From: Echinicola marina | GTDB lineage: Bacteria > Bacteroidota > Bacteroidia > Cytophagales > Cyclobacteriaceae | Length of the DNA: 64,000 nt | Assembly: GCF_020463795.1 (NCBI RefSeq) | Contig: NZ_CP080025.1 | Coordinates: 1,739,001 to 1,803,000 of the forward strand | Direction of reading: 5' to 3' | Shown here: positions 35,186 through 45,084 of the stretch, in pieces | Numbering within the stretch: position 1 is the first letter of the stretch | How the letters are laid out: each line of letters begins with the position of its first letter | The notes under the pieces: generated by a model | Told to the model about the DNA's origin: nothing | The model's input: only the letters and a program-made list of their open reading frames with translations | The model's database searches: none | Position numbers and translations under genes: made by a program

Positions 35186-38100
35186 ATTTGACGATGGGAG
35201 ATTGAGTTTTGAGACCGGACTAGATAATTCAGGTCTGAAAAAAGACGCAAAAAAGGCAGAGCAAATTCTTAGTGACCTGAGGAAAATGCAAGAAAGAAAC
35301 GAAAGGGAGTTTATTGCTAAGATGCAGGGTATTAACGATAGCATCCAGAAGAGTTCTCAAGAATCCAGAAAGCAAATAAAAGGACTTGGGACAATAGCCG
35401 GAACACTTGGGGGAGCTTTGGCAGGTGCTTTTTCCGTTCAGTTGCTAATCCAATTTGAAAAGCAGTTAGCTAGAATTGTTGGTGAGTTCGAAAAAATGGA
35501 AGCCGTTTTAACCAATACATTGGGAAGTAAATCCGATGCGCAAGCGGCAATGGCTCAAATAGTCCAATTCGCAAGCCAAACACCTTTCCAGGTTGATCAG
35601 CTCACAGATTCTTTTGTAAAGCTAGCCAACCAAGGGTTTAAACCTACAGTTGATGAATTGAGGAACTTGGGAGACTTGGCCAGTAGTACCGGTAAGGACT
35701 TTGATCAATTGGCAGAGGCCATAATTGATGCCCAAGTAGGTGAATTTGAAAGGTTAAAGGAATTCGGGATCAGGGCCAGTAAAGAAGGTGATAATGTAAC
35801 CTTCACTTTTAAGGGGGTTCAGGAGCAGGTTGAGTTCACAGAAAGCTCAATCAGAAAATACATACTAAGCTTAGGAGATGCAGAGGGAGTAAGTGGTGCC
35901 ATGGCTGCTATATCTGATACAGTAGCGGGCAAAATTTCCAATCTAGATGACAATATTACTGTTCTAGCAAAAACAATTGGAGACAGGCAATCAGGGGTTT
36001 TCAAGACTTCATTAGATTGGTTAAATGAGTTCATATCATTGGCCACATTGGCAGTCAGCAGTACAAGTGAGATCCGCAACCAAATGCGCCTAGTTACTGG
36101 AGCTGCAGGATTCCAGCAAACGAATAAGGAAGTTGACGAGCTTATAAGCAAATTATCAAAAAGAATGGGGATGGAAGAGGCAATCAATAAAGCGGTTGAC
36201 CTCACTATTAAATCCTATAGGGACCTTTCCGATAATATCGATGGGGACATTACATTTGGCAGATTGAACAAGCAAATCCATGAGCTGGAAAAGTACAGAA
36301 AACAATTGCTTTCTGGTTATTCCAATGGAGGTATTGAAACCTTAAATACGCTTAATAAGGAACTTGCGAATCTTCAAAAACAAAGATCGGAAATTGACAT
36401 CACAAACACCGATGCACTCAATAAAAATCTTCAACAACAACTTAAGATCAAAAAGAAGATTGAAGCTGTTGACATCAAAGCGATCAAAAACCAAAAAAGC
36501 ATTACCAAACAGATATCATATTTTTCAGATCGCCAATTTTTGGATCAAGCTGAAAAACTTAAGGGCAGTCTACTGGATCAAACCGAGACTTTCAATAAGT
36601 TCCAAGAAAACCTTGGTAAGGCAGGTCTTTCAACTATGGAGAATACAGGAGCAAAAGCTCTTGATCTTCAAAAAGAGTTTTACCAAAGCACAGCTATATT
36701 AACAGTTAGAGCGGCAAAAGTACTTCTCCAAAAAGCGGAAAATGAACTTGATTCCTCTACAATCACCAAAGAAAGAAAAGAAGAGCTAAAGCAGTTTATT
36801 AGGGATTTAAATAAGTTCCAGCTTGATGATATTTTCAAACTCGGTAATGCTCTTGGTAATTTAGGACAATCACTAATCCAACTTGGAGAATCTTCTCGAT
36901 CAGCAGGGCTAGCCAATATTGGCGGTTTATTATCTGGACTTGCATCAGGGGTAAATGATGTATTGGTAGCGTTTGATAAAGAGGCTAGAGATTCAGATAA
37001 AATATTCGCTGGGGTTAATGGCCTGATCAAAGTAATTGACACTCTTTCCAGCGCAGCCGCCCAAAGAAAAAAAGCAGAAGAGGATTATTACAGATCGGTG
37101 ATTGGCTTTCAACAAGATTATAATCTAAGTCTCCAGGAACAAATCAGGCTACAGTCGATTCTTGGTGAAAGTGCTTTCATAACCGATTATGAAGGGAGGA
37201 TTAAAGACGGTTTAGCAGCCAGCGAAAACGCAATAAGCAACTATCAAAAAGCTATTGAAGCCCTTACGGGAGGAACTGTAAAGTCAGGTCAAAGGAATGC
37301 TATTGATTGGGGTAATGTAGGTCAATCTGCCGCAGGTGGAGCAGCTGCAGGAGCCGCAATAGGTTCTATTGTTCCTGTAATTGGTACAGCCATAGGCACC
37401 ATATTTGGAGGAATTGCCGGTGCTATCGGAGGCTTATTCGGAGGCAAAAAGAAAGTTGATAATTATGTTCCCCTATTGCAGGAATACCCTGAGCTTGTCC
37501 AAGAAACATCCGAAGGGGTTTATGAAATCAACCGTGGATTAGCTGAATCTCTTATCCAAAACGATTTATTGAGCGATAGCACAAAAGAACTTGTCCAAGA
37601 TGTTTTAGACTGGGGTGATGCTTTAGATGAGGCTAGGGAGCAAATAAAAGGTGTTATTTCTGATTTAGCAGGGTCACTAGGCAATGATTTAAGGGATGAC
37701 CTTGTAGAATCGTTTAAAGCCGGTGAAGATGCAGCTAAAAAGATGGGAAAAACAGTATCTGAAGTGCTAGAAAACATCCTTTCGCAATTGTTGTTCAATA
37801 AAATCTTTGCGGACAACTTTGAACAACTAGAAAAGGATATGGCCGCAAGTATGGATATTGGAGGGGATCAATCTTGGACGGATGATCTAGCACGATTCTA
37901 TAAAGGCTTTGCAGCAGAGCAGAAGGACTTTAATAAGCTATTAGAGGAAAACAGGAAACAATCTAAAGCATACGGATTTGATGTATTTGGGGCCTCACCC
38001 ACCGCTAAACAGGGGCTAACTAGACAAGTGCAGTCACTAACAGAAGATACTGGCAAAGAATTATCAGGGCTTTTTAGAGGGTTTTACGATCTGCAAAAAA

Positions 38101-38285
38101 AGAATAACAATACTTTGTATACCCACATGAAACATGGAGTTGATCAGTTGATGGAGCTTCAAAGAATCGAGTACAATACTAAAATGAACATAGTCAAATG
38201 GGATCAGGCTATTCCCATATTTAGGCAAATTCAGGAAAACACCAAAGCGAGTAAAGGTAATAGAGACTTAGGTATAAACGACTAA
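35175..38285 (+). CDS. Phage tail tape-measure protein
   Basis: 1036 aa, the largest gene of the element. N-terminal part contains a hydrophobic patch (about 71-94, GTIAGTLGGALAGAFSVQLL), then the TMP signature around NTLGSKSDAQAAMAQIVQFA and TPFQVDQLTDSFVKLANQGF (about 120-165), long coiled-coils, and a glycine-zipper membrane-inserting segment (about 716-757, GGAAAGAAIGSIVPVIGTAI). TMPs set tail length and help DNA entry. A long TMP of this size would suggest a tail of about 150 nm if the usual 0.15 nm per residue holds. Confidence 0.9.
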   Translation: MPVKFDDGRLSFETGLDNSGLKKDAKKAEQILSDLRKMQERNEREFIAKMQGINDSIQKSSQESRKQIKGLGTIAGTLGGALAGAFSVQLLIQFEKQLARIVGEFEKMEAVLTNTLGSKSDAQAAMAQIVQFASQTPFQVDQLTDSFVKLANQGFKPTVDELRNLGDLASSTGKDFDQLAEAIIDAQVGEFERLKEFGIRASKEGDNVTFTFKGVQEQVEFTESSIRKYILSLGDAEGVSGAMAAISDTVAGKISNLDDNITVLAKTIGDRQSGVFKTSLDWLNEFISLATLAVSSTSEIRNQMRLVTGAAGFQQTNKEVDELISKLSKRMGMEEAINKAVDLTIKSYRDLSDNIDGDITFGRLNKQIHELEKYRKQLLSGYSNGGIETLNTLNKELANLQKQRSEIDITNTDALNKNLQQQLKIKKKIEAVDIKAIKNQKSITKQISYFSDRQFLDQAEKLKGSLLDQTETFNKFQENLGKAGLSTMENTGAKALDLQKEFYQSTAILTVRAAKVLLQKAENELDSSTITKERKEELKQFIRDLNKFQLDDIFKLGNALGNLGQSLIQLGESSRSAGLANIGGLLSGLASGVNDVLVAFDKEARDSDKIFAGVNGLIKVIDTLSSAAAQRKKAEEDYYRSVIGFQQDYNLSLQEQIRLQSILGESAFITDYEGRIKDGLAASENAISNYQKAIEALTGGTVKSGQRNAIDWGNVGQSAAGGAAAGAAIGSIVPVIGTAIGTIFGGIAGAIGGLFGGKKKVDNYVPLLQEYPELVQETSEGVYEINRGLAESLIQNDLLSDSTKELVQDVLDWGDALDEAREQIKGVISDLAGSLGNDLRDDLVESFKAGEDAAKKMGKTVSEVLENILSQLLFNKIFADNFEQLEKDMAASMDIGGDQSWTDDLARFYKGFAAEQKDFNKLLEENRKQSKAYGFDVFGASPTAKQGLTRQVQSLTEDTGKELSGLFRGFYDLQKKNNNTLYTHMKHGVDQLMELQRIEYNTKMNIVKWDQAIPIFRQIQENTKASKGNRDLGIND

Positions 38286-38286
38286 T

Positions 38287-40419
38287 ATGCACATTTATAG
38301 GAATGGGGCTATCATAGCCTCCACACCCATAGACGAAAATACTGTGCTCACCTATCAGTTAATGGGTGAACATAAAGTAGCCTGTAACATAGTAAGGCAA
38401 TCCCCACTTGAAATAAAAGTTGGTGATTATATTATGGTAAACGAGGAACGGTTTATCATGAATCAAGATCCAGTAGTTAAAAATGAGGCAAACTTCTACT
38501 ACAATATTATATTCGAGGCTGAGATATACACCCTATACAATAAAATATTGATGGATGAGGGGTCAGCTATATTTACCTATTTTGGCACACCTGAAGAGTT
38601 TTTGACTTTATTAATCAATAACATAAATTCAATTGACAGTGACTGGACCTTAGGAGATGTGGAGGCCATGGAACCCAAATTTATATCCTTTCAGGGTGAT
38701 AGCTGTAGGTCAGCATTAACCAGGATAGCGGAAACCTTCAAGCTCGAATATAAGGTAAAAAACAAAGAAATATCGCTAAGCAAATCAATAGGAGTAGATA
38801 CACCTTATACATTCCAATATGGCAGGAATAACGGATTGTACTCGTTGACTAGGCGTTCTATTGATAACAACAACATAATAACTAGGCTTTATGCTTTTGG
38901 TAGCACCCGAAACCTTTCAGTAAACTATAGGGACGGCCAAAAGAACCTTGTATTTGAATCGAAGTATTTAGAGGCGAATACAGACCTCTATGGCGTTCGT
39001 GAAGGTATTGTAACCTTTGAGGATATTTACCCCAACAGAACAGGAGAAGTAACCTCCACAAGCGAAGAAACCAAGGTTATCGATACCTCCATTGACTTTG
39101 ATATCAATGATTATTTGTTAGCTGGCCAGACTGCAAAGATCGTTTTCAAATCTGGAGCTTTGAGCGGATACGAGTTTGAAATCACCAATTATGATCATGG
39201 TACAAAAGAGATAACGTTCAACACCTTTACTGAGGCCAATGATTATGTTTTACCAAATGAAATCAGCAAGCCAGAGGTAGGTGATAAATATACCCTTATC
39301 GGTATTGATATGCCCCAAAGCTACATTGATGCAGCAGAGGCAAAGTTATTGGAGAAAGCTCAAGAAAGGTTAGTCCAGGTAAGTTCTCCAAGGGTAACGT
39401 ATGAGCTCGAAATGGATCGTATCTATATCAGACAAAAGGGGCTGAAAAACAATATTTTCCCAGGTGACAGAATCAGGGTATTGGATGATAAATTGGGCAT
39501 AGATCAAATGATAAGGATTAGTAGCGTGTCATACCCGTTAAAGCAACCCGATGTTATACAAGCCACAATATCCGATCAAGTAACTTATACTACCTCAGAG
39601 AGGATCATAAAAGAAACGGTCAACAATAAGAGCAAGATCAATATAGAAGAAAGCACTAGAGCGGAAGGTGATAGGCTGAACCTTCAAAAGATCAAAGCTA
39701 TAAACGCTGAAATACTCAACCTGATTGTTAAGAACCTTCGTACCAATGAAACTGGGCAAAGGATTGAGATTTTGGAGGCTGAAAACTCACTCAAGTTCTA
39801 TGATCAGGATGATGAGCTAGTGTTGCAGATTGATGATGATTTGGGCAACGATATAGATGGTAATCCTATCAGTGGATTAAGGGTGACCAATCCAGCAAAC
39901 GGAAGGACAAGTTATATTTCAGCAGGGGGAATGTTTACTAATGCCGGATCAGTGCCTTTTATATCAGAGGCAGCAGGAAGTAAGACTAATGCAAGTATAG
40001 CAGGACTATTGTTTGATAGGAATACAGATCCTAATGGGATCAGTGCCGCCGTTGCTGGTTTGGACGGCACAAGCTCGGGAGATAGTGCCAGTTATGGAGG
40101 TTGGTTCAATAGTGTTTGGTTCGGAGGCATTCATTTGGCTATACGGTCGATAACCGCAGACCACACTATATTAAAGACAGATTCTTTTATAAGCTGTGAT
40201 AATTCAACCGCCATAACCGTAACATTGCCATTAAGTCCAAGAAAAGGAGCAACATATTTTATAAGGCGAAATAATGCCAGTGGAGTTTCCATAGCTTCAG
40301 GATCCGCAAATATTAAAGACAACGGAACGCCTGTAAGTTCAATTGGTGTGCCCTCACAGGGGGATTTGGTAAGAATAACCTGGGAGGGGGGTTATTGGCT
40401 ATTTAATAAGATGGGGTAA
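38287..40419 (+). CDS. Phage tail tip / fibre protein
   Basis: 710 aa, starting 1 bp after the tape-measure stop. The N-terminal 430 residues resemble tail-associated (Tal/gp27-like, prophage endopeptidase tail) proteins, with GDRIRVLDDKLGIDQMIRI as a hub-domain end. A coiled-coil linker (about 445-500) leads to a beta-rich fibre region. The C-terminal 80 residues (ADHTILKTDSFISCDNST, TLPLSPRKGATYFIRR) are a common fibre head domain of phages. It should form the distal tail and bind the host surface. Confidence 0.82.
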   Translation: MHIYRNGAIIASTPIDENTVLTYQLMGEHKVACNIVRQSPLEIKVGDYIMVNEERFIMNQDPVVKNEANFYYNIIFEAEIYTLYNKILMDEGSAIFTYFGTPEEFLTLLINNINSIDSDWTLGDVEAMEPKFISFQGDSCRSALTRIAETFKLEYKVKNKEISLSKSIGVDTPYTFQYGRNNGLYSLTRRSIDNNNIITRLYAFGSTRNLSVNYRDGQKNLVFESKYLEANTDLYGVREGIVTFEDIYPNRTGEVTSTSEETKVIDTSIDFDINDYLLAGQTAKIVFKSGALSGYEFEITNYDHGTKEITFNTFTEANDYVLPNEISKPEVGDKYTLIGIDMPQSYIDAAEAKLLEKAQERLVQVSSPRVTYELEMDRIYIRQKGLKNNIFPGDRIRVLDDKLGIDQMIRISSVSYPLKQPDVIQATISDQVTYTTSERIIKETVNNKSKINIEESTRAEGDRLNLQKIKAINAEILNLIVKNLRTNETGQRIEILEAENSLKFYDQDDELVLQIDDDLGNDIDGNPISGLRVTNPANGRTSYISAGGMFTNAGSVPFISEAAGSKTNASIAGLLFDRNTDPNGISAAVAGLDGTSSGDSASYGGWFNSVWFGGIHLAIRSITADHTILKTDSFISCDNSTAITVTLPLSPRKGATYFIRRNNASGVSIASGSANIKDNGTPVSSIGVPSQGDLVRITWEGGYWLFNKMG

Positions 40420-40459
40420 AAATATCTTAATTCGATTTTTTAGGTTCAATTCGGGGGAG

Positions 40460-40492
40460 AGGGTACTCATAAAGTGAGTGCCCTTCTTTTTA
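40460..40492 (+). terminator. Terminator of the tail operon
   Basis: AGGGTACTCA (40460-40469) pairs with TGAGTGCCCT (40475-40484; one G-U pair) around TAAAG, followed by a T-rich run. Confidence 0.8.
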
Positions 40493-40564
40493 TAATTGCA
40501 AAAATCTGGTTAACCGCAATCATATTGTTTTGTAATTGCAGATTGAAAGGCTTGATGAAGACGA

Positions 40565-40692
40565 AAGGGTGTCGGTTATAGTGGACACCCTTGGGGGGGG
40601 AATACTTAGATGAACGACGAACGACCTATGTTTAATATAGGTCGTCAAGGAGATTAGATGAAAAGAATACCGTCGTTTTAAACGACGGTATT
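40565..40692. repeat. Three consecutive stem-loops (possible structured RNA)
   Basis: Stem 1: AAGGGTGTC (40565-40573) with GACACCCTT (40584-40592). Stem 2: ACGACCTAT (40621-40629) with ATAGGTCGT (40637-40645). Stem 3: AATACCGTCGTTT (40666-40678) with AAACGACGGTATT (40680-40692). Stems 2 and 3 share ACGAC/GTCGT arms. Perfect 9- to 13-bp arms close together in a noncoding gap suggest a small RNA or protein-binding operators. Confidence 0.5.
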
Positions 40693-40999
40693 AAAGGAAA
40701 AAGAAAGGAAATATCTAAATATAAAAAAGGTTAAAGAATAGGGGCTGTTTGTGAAATTATTTAAATGTTAGGCTTGTGTAGTGCGTTATAAATTAGGGGG
40801 GTAGGATTATTGGTGAGTTCTATTTAATTAGGAGGGGTTTGTAATATTTGAATTTTGATAATTAATACCCTATTTGTGGTATTTTTTTATAATGACAAAT
40901 TGTCTAATATTGAAATTAAATTCTGTGATCTGTGTAATATTAAGGTCATAGATGTAGAATCAGGAATTTTAATTGAATAGTAAAAACTACTAAAAGAAC

Positions 41000-41998
41000 A
41001 TGGCAGGCCATAAATTAAAACTTAACTCCTACTCCATTAGGCTGAAAAAGTATAGAAAAAAAGATGTTGGAGATGTGTTGTTTGAAGAGTATTTTGACAC
41101 ATTTAGAACTGAAAGTGATGATTCAACTGTAAATTACAATATTCTTTTTAGAAGGTTTTTTGACGGTTTTGTTAAATCATTTAATTCGGAATATTTAGAG
41201 GATAAAGACAAAACAAAGGCTTTTACTATTTCAGATTCAGTAAATCATAGTCCTTCAAATTTTATAATAGATGGTTTCTTTGAAGGAGGTTTAACGGGAA
41301 TAGAACAGTATGTTGAGAACAAAAAGAGGAGAGGAGAAAAAAAACCAATAAAAAAAGATGATGTATCTTCTCTTCCTTTTTATTTTTTGTTTTGGTTTCC
41401 CAGGGACACTAATTATGGCGTCGTTATGATTCAAAGCTATAATAATTCTACAATAAATTCTCTTATTAAAACTCATTTGAGACGTTATTTTAACATCAGT
41501 AAATTCACTTTTGATGAAGACATGTGTATTACTAAGAAAGATAAAGATGATTTTTTTAATCAGTCAAAAGTGCAAGAATTATCATTTTTAAATATAATGG
41601 AAACTACTAAAGATGGTGAATTTTCAACTTTACTTGGTGGTCATAAGAAATATAAGGTTGAAGTTAGGATTAAAAATATTGATGAAAATAGTAATGTGTT
41701 TTTCAGGAAGTATAAGGATTTAAAAAAATCTGTTAATGATTTGTTTGATTTGAGTATAGAAGATTCTAAGGTGATTGAAAGGCATGAGGCTAAGGCATAT
41801 TATAAGACAGAAACATCTAGTTCTCATGCTGTAATTAGTGATCACAAGAATTTTATTCCATCTATGGTTCTAGATGAAAGTTTGAAAAAAGAAGATAGCC
41901 AAATACCAGATTTAGATAAAATTCGCGCTTATTGTCGCACTTACTTGAAGCAATTGCAGGTTGAAAATAAATACAATAGCAATTTTACATTTAAGTGA
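41000..41998 (+). CDS. Unknown soluble cargo protein, 332 aa (candidate defence gene)
   Basis: Low-GC gene, unlike the tail genes before it. No signal peptide or membrane helix. The N-terminus (KLKLNSYSIRLKKYRK) and a central beta block (SLPFYFLFWFPRDTNYGVVM, then IQSYNNSTINSLIKTHLRRYF) give the look of a two-domain alpha/beta protein. No family is certain; the layout recalls soluble partners of two-gene phage-defence pairs. It is 41 bp upstream of an IS-broken membrane-protein gene and the two probably form one operon. Confidence 0.6.
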   Translation: MAGHKLKLNSYSIRLKKYRKKDVGDVLFEEYFDTFRTESDDSTVNYNILFRRFFDGFVKSFNSEYLEDKDKTKAFTISDSVNHSPSNFIIDGFFEGGLTGIEQYVENKKRRGEKKPIKKDDVSSLPFYFLFWFPRDTNYGVVMIQSYNNSTINSLIKTHLRRYFNISKFTFDEDMCITKKDKDDFFNQSKVQELSFLNIMETTKDGEFSTLLGGHKKYKVEVRIKNIDENSNVFFRKYKDLKKSVNDLFDLSIEDSKVIERHEAKAYYKTETSSSHAVISDHKNFIPSMVLDESLKKEDSQIPDLDKIRAYCRTYLKQLQVENKYNSNFTFK

Positions 41999-42039
41999 TT
42001 ATTTTTATGTAACAATATAAAAAGCTGTTCGTCTAGCAG

Positions 42040-42531
42040 ATGAAATTCATTTTAATTGCAATGGATATTTTAAGCCAAAAATGGAAAATTGAATTTAAGA
42101 TTTATTTATTGTTCCTGTTCTTGTTTTCGGTCACGATTTCTTTGTATTCAAAGATTGACACAGATATTATGGGGACTATTAGTTCCTTTGTGGGGTTGTT
42201 TAGTGGACTGATGTTTTCTTTTTCTTTTGTTCTTTTCGAAGCGTCAAAAAAAAAGAAGTCAGAATTAACCCATATTTTCAAGGAATTAAAGACAAACTAT
42301 GTGAATTTTGTGAGTAAGCAAGAGCTTCCTGAAAGTGATTTGTACAATATTTCAGATGTTAATTACTTACTCAGATACATTGATTTTGCTAAAAATTCAT
42401 TTAAGCTAATTGTTTGGCTAATTGTTGTTTCAATTTTGATTTTTATTGCAGTAATTTCTTTAGGATTTGCAATAGATCTTCCTTTTTTTCAGAAAATACA
42501 AGGTGTTTTGAACAAAACGGGAGTCTTTAGT
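42040..42531 (+). pseudogene. Membrane protein gene of the cargo pair, 5' part, broken by IS21
   Basis: 164 codons remain before the IS21 insertion; the present frame runs on into the IS to 42648. Three hydrophobic helices are visible (IYLLFLFLFSVTISLYS; MGTISSFVGLFSGLMFSFSF; LIVWLIVVSILIFIAVISL) with a charged loop between the second and third. Joining this part to 45182 after removing the IS and one copy of the 7-bp duplication restores an open frame of about 194 aa with a fourth helix. An ATG at 42061 is an alternative start. Confidence 0.75.
42525..42531. repeat. IS21 target-site duplication, left copy
   Basis: CTTTAGT is repeated at 45175-45181 on the other side of the IS. Seven bp is within the range made by IS21-family elements. 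Confidence 0.85.
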
Positions 42532-42781
42532 TGTATATTCCGATTCATGTTGACCACCTGTTCCAGTGATGCTGACCACTTTTTTCCGATGATGTTGACC
42601 ACCCCCCTTCTGGGTATCAACTTTTGTCGAAGGGTAAAATTCCGGTGATATTGACCACTGTCAATCCGGCCATGTTGACCACCACTTTAAGTGGTCAGAA
42701 TGGCCAGAATGACATTATTGACCACCTTTAATTTTTCAGTTATCGTTTCCTTTACGGTTGATTTAAAACCAACCGTAAAGC

Positions 42782-44329
42782 ATGGCAGGAAAAACGATAA
42801 CCATGAGTAATCTCAAACAGATAATTCGCCACCGTGACAACGGAATGGCACTGCAGACCATCTCCAAAACCTTGGGAATTGCCCGGAACACGGTCAAGAA
42901 GTACCTTCAGCTGATTGATTCCAAAGGTTTTTCTTACGGAGAGCTTTTGTCCATGAATGACGAAGAGCTTGATGCCCTACTTTCTGATCCGGACCATGTT
43001 TCAGGGGAGCGGTACCAGGAGCTTATATCTTTTTTTCCCTATATGGAACCGGAGCTTAAACGGACCGGTGTGAACCGTTGGGTCCTGTGGGGAGAATACA
43101 GACAAAAACATCCTGACGGATACAGTTACTCACAGTTCTGTGAAAGCTTCAGGCAGTGGCGTACCGGTCTATCTGCCAGTATGAGAATTGAACATGTTCC
43201 GGGAGATAAATTCTATATAGACTTTACGGGTGATAGGCTGTCCATAGTAGATCCTGTAACAGGTGAACTCACTGATCTGGAAGTGTATGTTGCCACACTC
43301 GGAGCCAGTCAATACAGCTATGTAGAAGCCATTCCCTCCCAAAGAAAAGAAGACTTCATAGCAGCCACTGAAAATGCTTTACATTACCTGGGCGGTGTTC
43401 CCAGGGCCCTGGTGCCCGACAACCTCAAAAGCGCGGTCACCAAAGCCGACAAGTATGAACCGGCCATCAACCCCGATTTCCTGGACTTTGCCAACCATTA
43501 CGGCTGTGTGGTCTTTCCGGCAAGGAGCAGGAAGCCGCAGGACAAGGCCTTGGTGGAAAAGACCGTCAGCATTGTCTACAGCAGGATATACGCCCCGCTC
43601 AGAAACAAAGTTTACCATGACATCAATACACTGAATGCGGATATACGGCACTACCTCAATATCCATAACAATACCCCTTTCCAGAAAAGACCGGAAACAA
43701 GGAAGGAGCTTTTCGACAGGGAAGAAAAGGGAACCCTGGCCCCCCTGCCTGCCGAAAGATATGAACTCAAACAGTTCAAGTATGCCACCGTCACTAAAAC
43801 CTCCCACATATCCCTGAACCCTGAAAACCATTATTATTCTATTCCCTACAGGTATATCGGCAAAAAAGTCAAGGTTGTGTACTCAGCCAGTTACGTTTCT
43901 GTTTTCTACGATGGGGAAAGGATCGCTTTTCATAAAAGAAGCCTTAAGGAGCGCGGATACACTACGGTCCAGGACCATATGCCTTCAGCCCACAGGTTTG
44001 TAAGTGACTGGAACCCTGAATTCTTCCTGAACTGGGCAAAAGGGATACATCCTGAAGTCCGGCATTATTTACAGGTTATCCTCGACAGTTACCCGTATCC
44101 GGAACAGGCCTATAAAAGCTGTCTGGGGATTTTGGGATATGATAAAAAGGCAGGCAGGGAAAGGCTCATAAACGCAGTAATACGTGCCAAACACTACAAC
44201 ACTTATAATTATTCGGTCATCACCAGAATACTCAACAGCGGGATGGATTCAATCCCTTTAGATACTGAAAACAAGTCCGATAAATCAGTTGACCACGAAA
44301 ACATAAGGGGAGCGGAAAGCTTCAGGTAA
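42782..44329 (+). CDS. istA: IS21-family transposase IstA
   Basis: 515 aa. N-terminal HTH (MALQTISKTLGIARNTVKKYL, about 18-38), then an rve (DDE) core starting at FYIDFTGDRLSIVD (first Asp about 144), the second Asp in LVPDNLKSAVTKAD, and the Glu in KALVEKTVSIVYSRIY about 35 residues later. C-terminal beta-barrel (HISLNPENHYYSIPYRYIGK). Complete. Confidence 0.95.
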   Translation: MAGKTITMSNLKQIIRHRDNGMALQTISKTLGIARNTVKKYLQLIDSKGFSYGELLSMNDEELDALLSDPDHVSGERYQELISFFPYMEPELKRTGVNRWVLWGEYRQKHPDGYSYSQFCESFRQWRTGLSASMRIEHVPGDKFYIDFTGDRLSIVDPVTGELTDLEVYVATLGASQYSYVEAIPSQRKEDFIAATENALHYLGGVPRALVPDNLKSAVTKADKYEPAINPDFLDFANHYGCVVFPARSRKPQDKALVEKTVSIVYSRIYAPLRNKVYHDINTLNADIRHYLNIHNNTPFQKRPETRKELFDREEKGTLAPLPAERYELKQFKYATVTKTSHISLNPENHYYSIPYRYIGKKVKVVYSASYVSVFYDGERIAFHKRSLKERGYTTVQDHMPSAHRFVSDWNPEFFLNWAKGIHPEVRHYLQVILDSYPYPEQAYKSCLGILGYDKKAGRERLINAVIRAKHYNTYNYSVITRILNSGMDSIPLDTENKSDKSVDHENIRGAESFR

Positions 44330-44358
44330 TTATCAAACATATAACCGATCACACAATT

Positions 44359-45084
44359 ATGACACAGAGCATCGCATTGAACCAGATGTCCAAAATGAAG
44401 TTTCACGGAATGATGGAAGCATACAAAACCATTCTGGACAGCAACAAACATCATGATCTCAATCCCGAAGAGCTTATAAACCATCTCTTGCAGGCAGAAT
44501 GGGAAGAAAGAGAGAACAGGAAAATCAACAGACTGTACAAAACGGCAAAGTTCAGGTACAGTGCCACTGTTGAAGAGCTTGAGTTCTCTCCAAACCGGGG
44601 GCTGGATAAAATGCAGGTCCTCAGACTTGCTGATATGTCCTTTATTAAACGAAAAGAAAACATACTGATCACAGGAGCAACAGGGGCCGGCAAAAGCTAC
44701 ATTGCTTCGGCCCTGGGAAACCAAGCCTGTATGCAAGGGGTCAGAACCCAATATTATAATACCACCAAGCTGTTCCCGAAACTCAAAATGCTGAAAGCTG
44801 ACGGCTCATATATCAAAGAGATAGCGAGAATAGAAAAACAGGATTTATTGATCCTGGATGACTTCGGCATTCAGCAACTGGATGAAATGGCAAGAATGGC
44901 CCTGCTTGAAATCATAGAAGACCGCCATGGAAGGGCTTCAACAATAGTGGTATCACAACTTCCGGTTACAAAATGGTTCGAAACCATAGGTGACAGTACC
45001 ATAGCCGACGCTGTTCTCGACAGACTGGTGCACACCGCACACAGAATCGAGCTAAAAGGAGAATCAATGAGAAAAAAACAATAA
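44359..45084 (+). CDS. istB: IS21-family helper ATPase IstB
   Basis: 241 aa AAA+ protein related to DnaC. Walker A in ITGATGAGKSYIASAL (about 107-118), Walker B in LLILDDFGIQQLD (about 155-167), sensor region in TIVVSQLPVTKWFE. It regulates target choice for IstA. Starts 29 bp after istA. Confidence 0.95.
   Translation: MTQSIALNQMSKMKFHGMMEAYKTILDSNKHHDLNPEELINHLLQAEWEERENRKINRLYKTAKFRYSATVEELEFSPNRGLDKMQVLRLADMSFIKRKENILITGATGAGKSYIASALGNQACMQGVRTQYYNTTKLFPKLKMLKADGSYIKEIARIEKQDLLILDDFGIQQLDEMARMALLEIIEDRHGRASTIVVSQLPVTKWFETIGDSTIADAVLDRLVHTAHRIELKGESMRKKQ

Larger units (their letters stand above)
40420..40999. other. 580-bp noncoding region with a terminator and three stem-loops
   Basis: No frame looks coding. 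It begins with the terminator at 40460-40492, then has three stem-loops in a row at 40565-40692 (see separate entries), then an A+T-rich stretch with a weak hairpin AATACC/GGTATT at about 40863-40882. It separates the tail operon from the cargo pair. Confidence 0.6.

Noticed and set aside
34715-40419. Tailocin or contractile injection system
   Set aside because: No sheath, tube, baseplate wedge or lysis gene; tape measure and tip alone are not enough.
2893-40885. ATACC(C)-TAT-GGTAT palindromes at 2898, 34572 and 40863 as a shared regulatory motif
   Set aside because: They are short, differ in the loop, and at least the first is simply a terminator; chance similarity is likely.
42040-42648. 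202-aa frame as an intact membrane protein
   Set aside because: Its last about 38 codons lie inside IS21 and encode the terminal repeats; the real gene continues after the IS.
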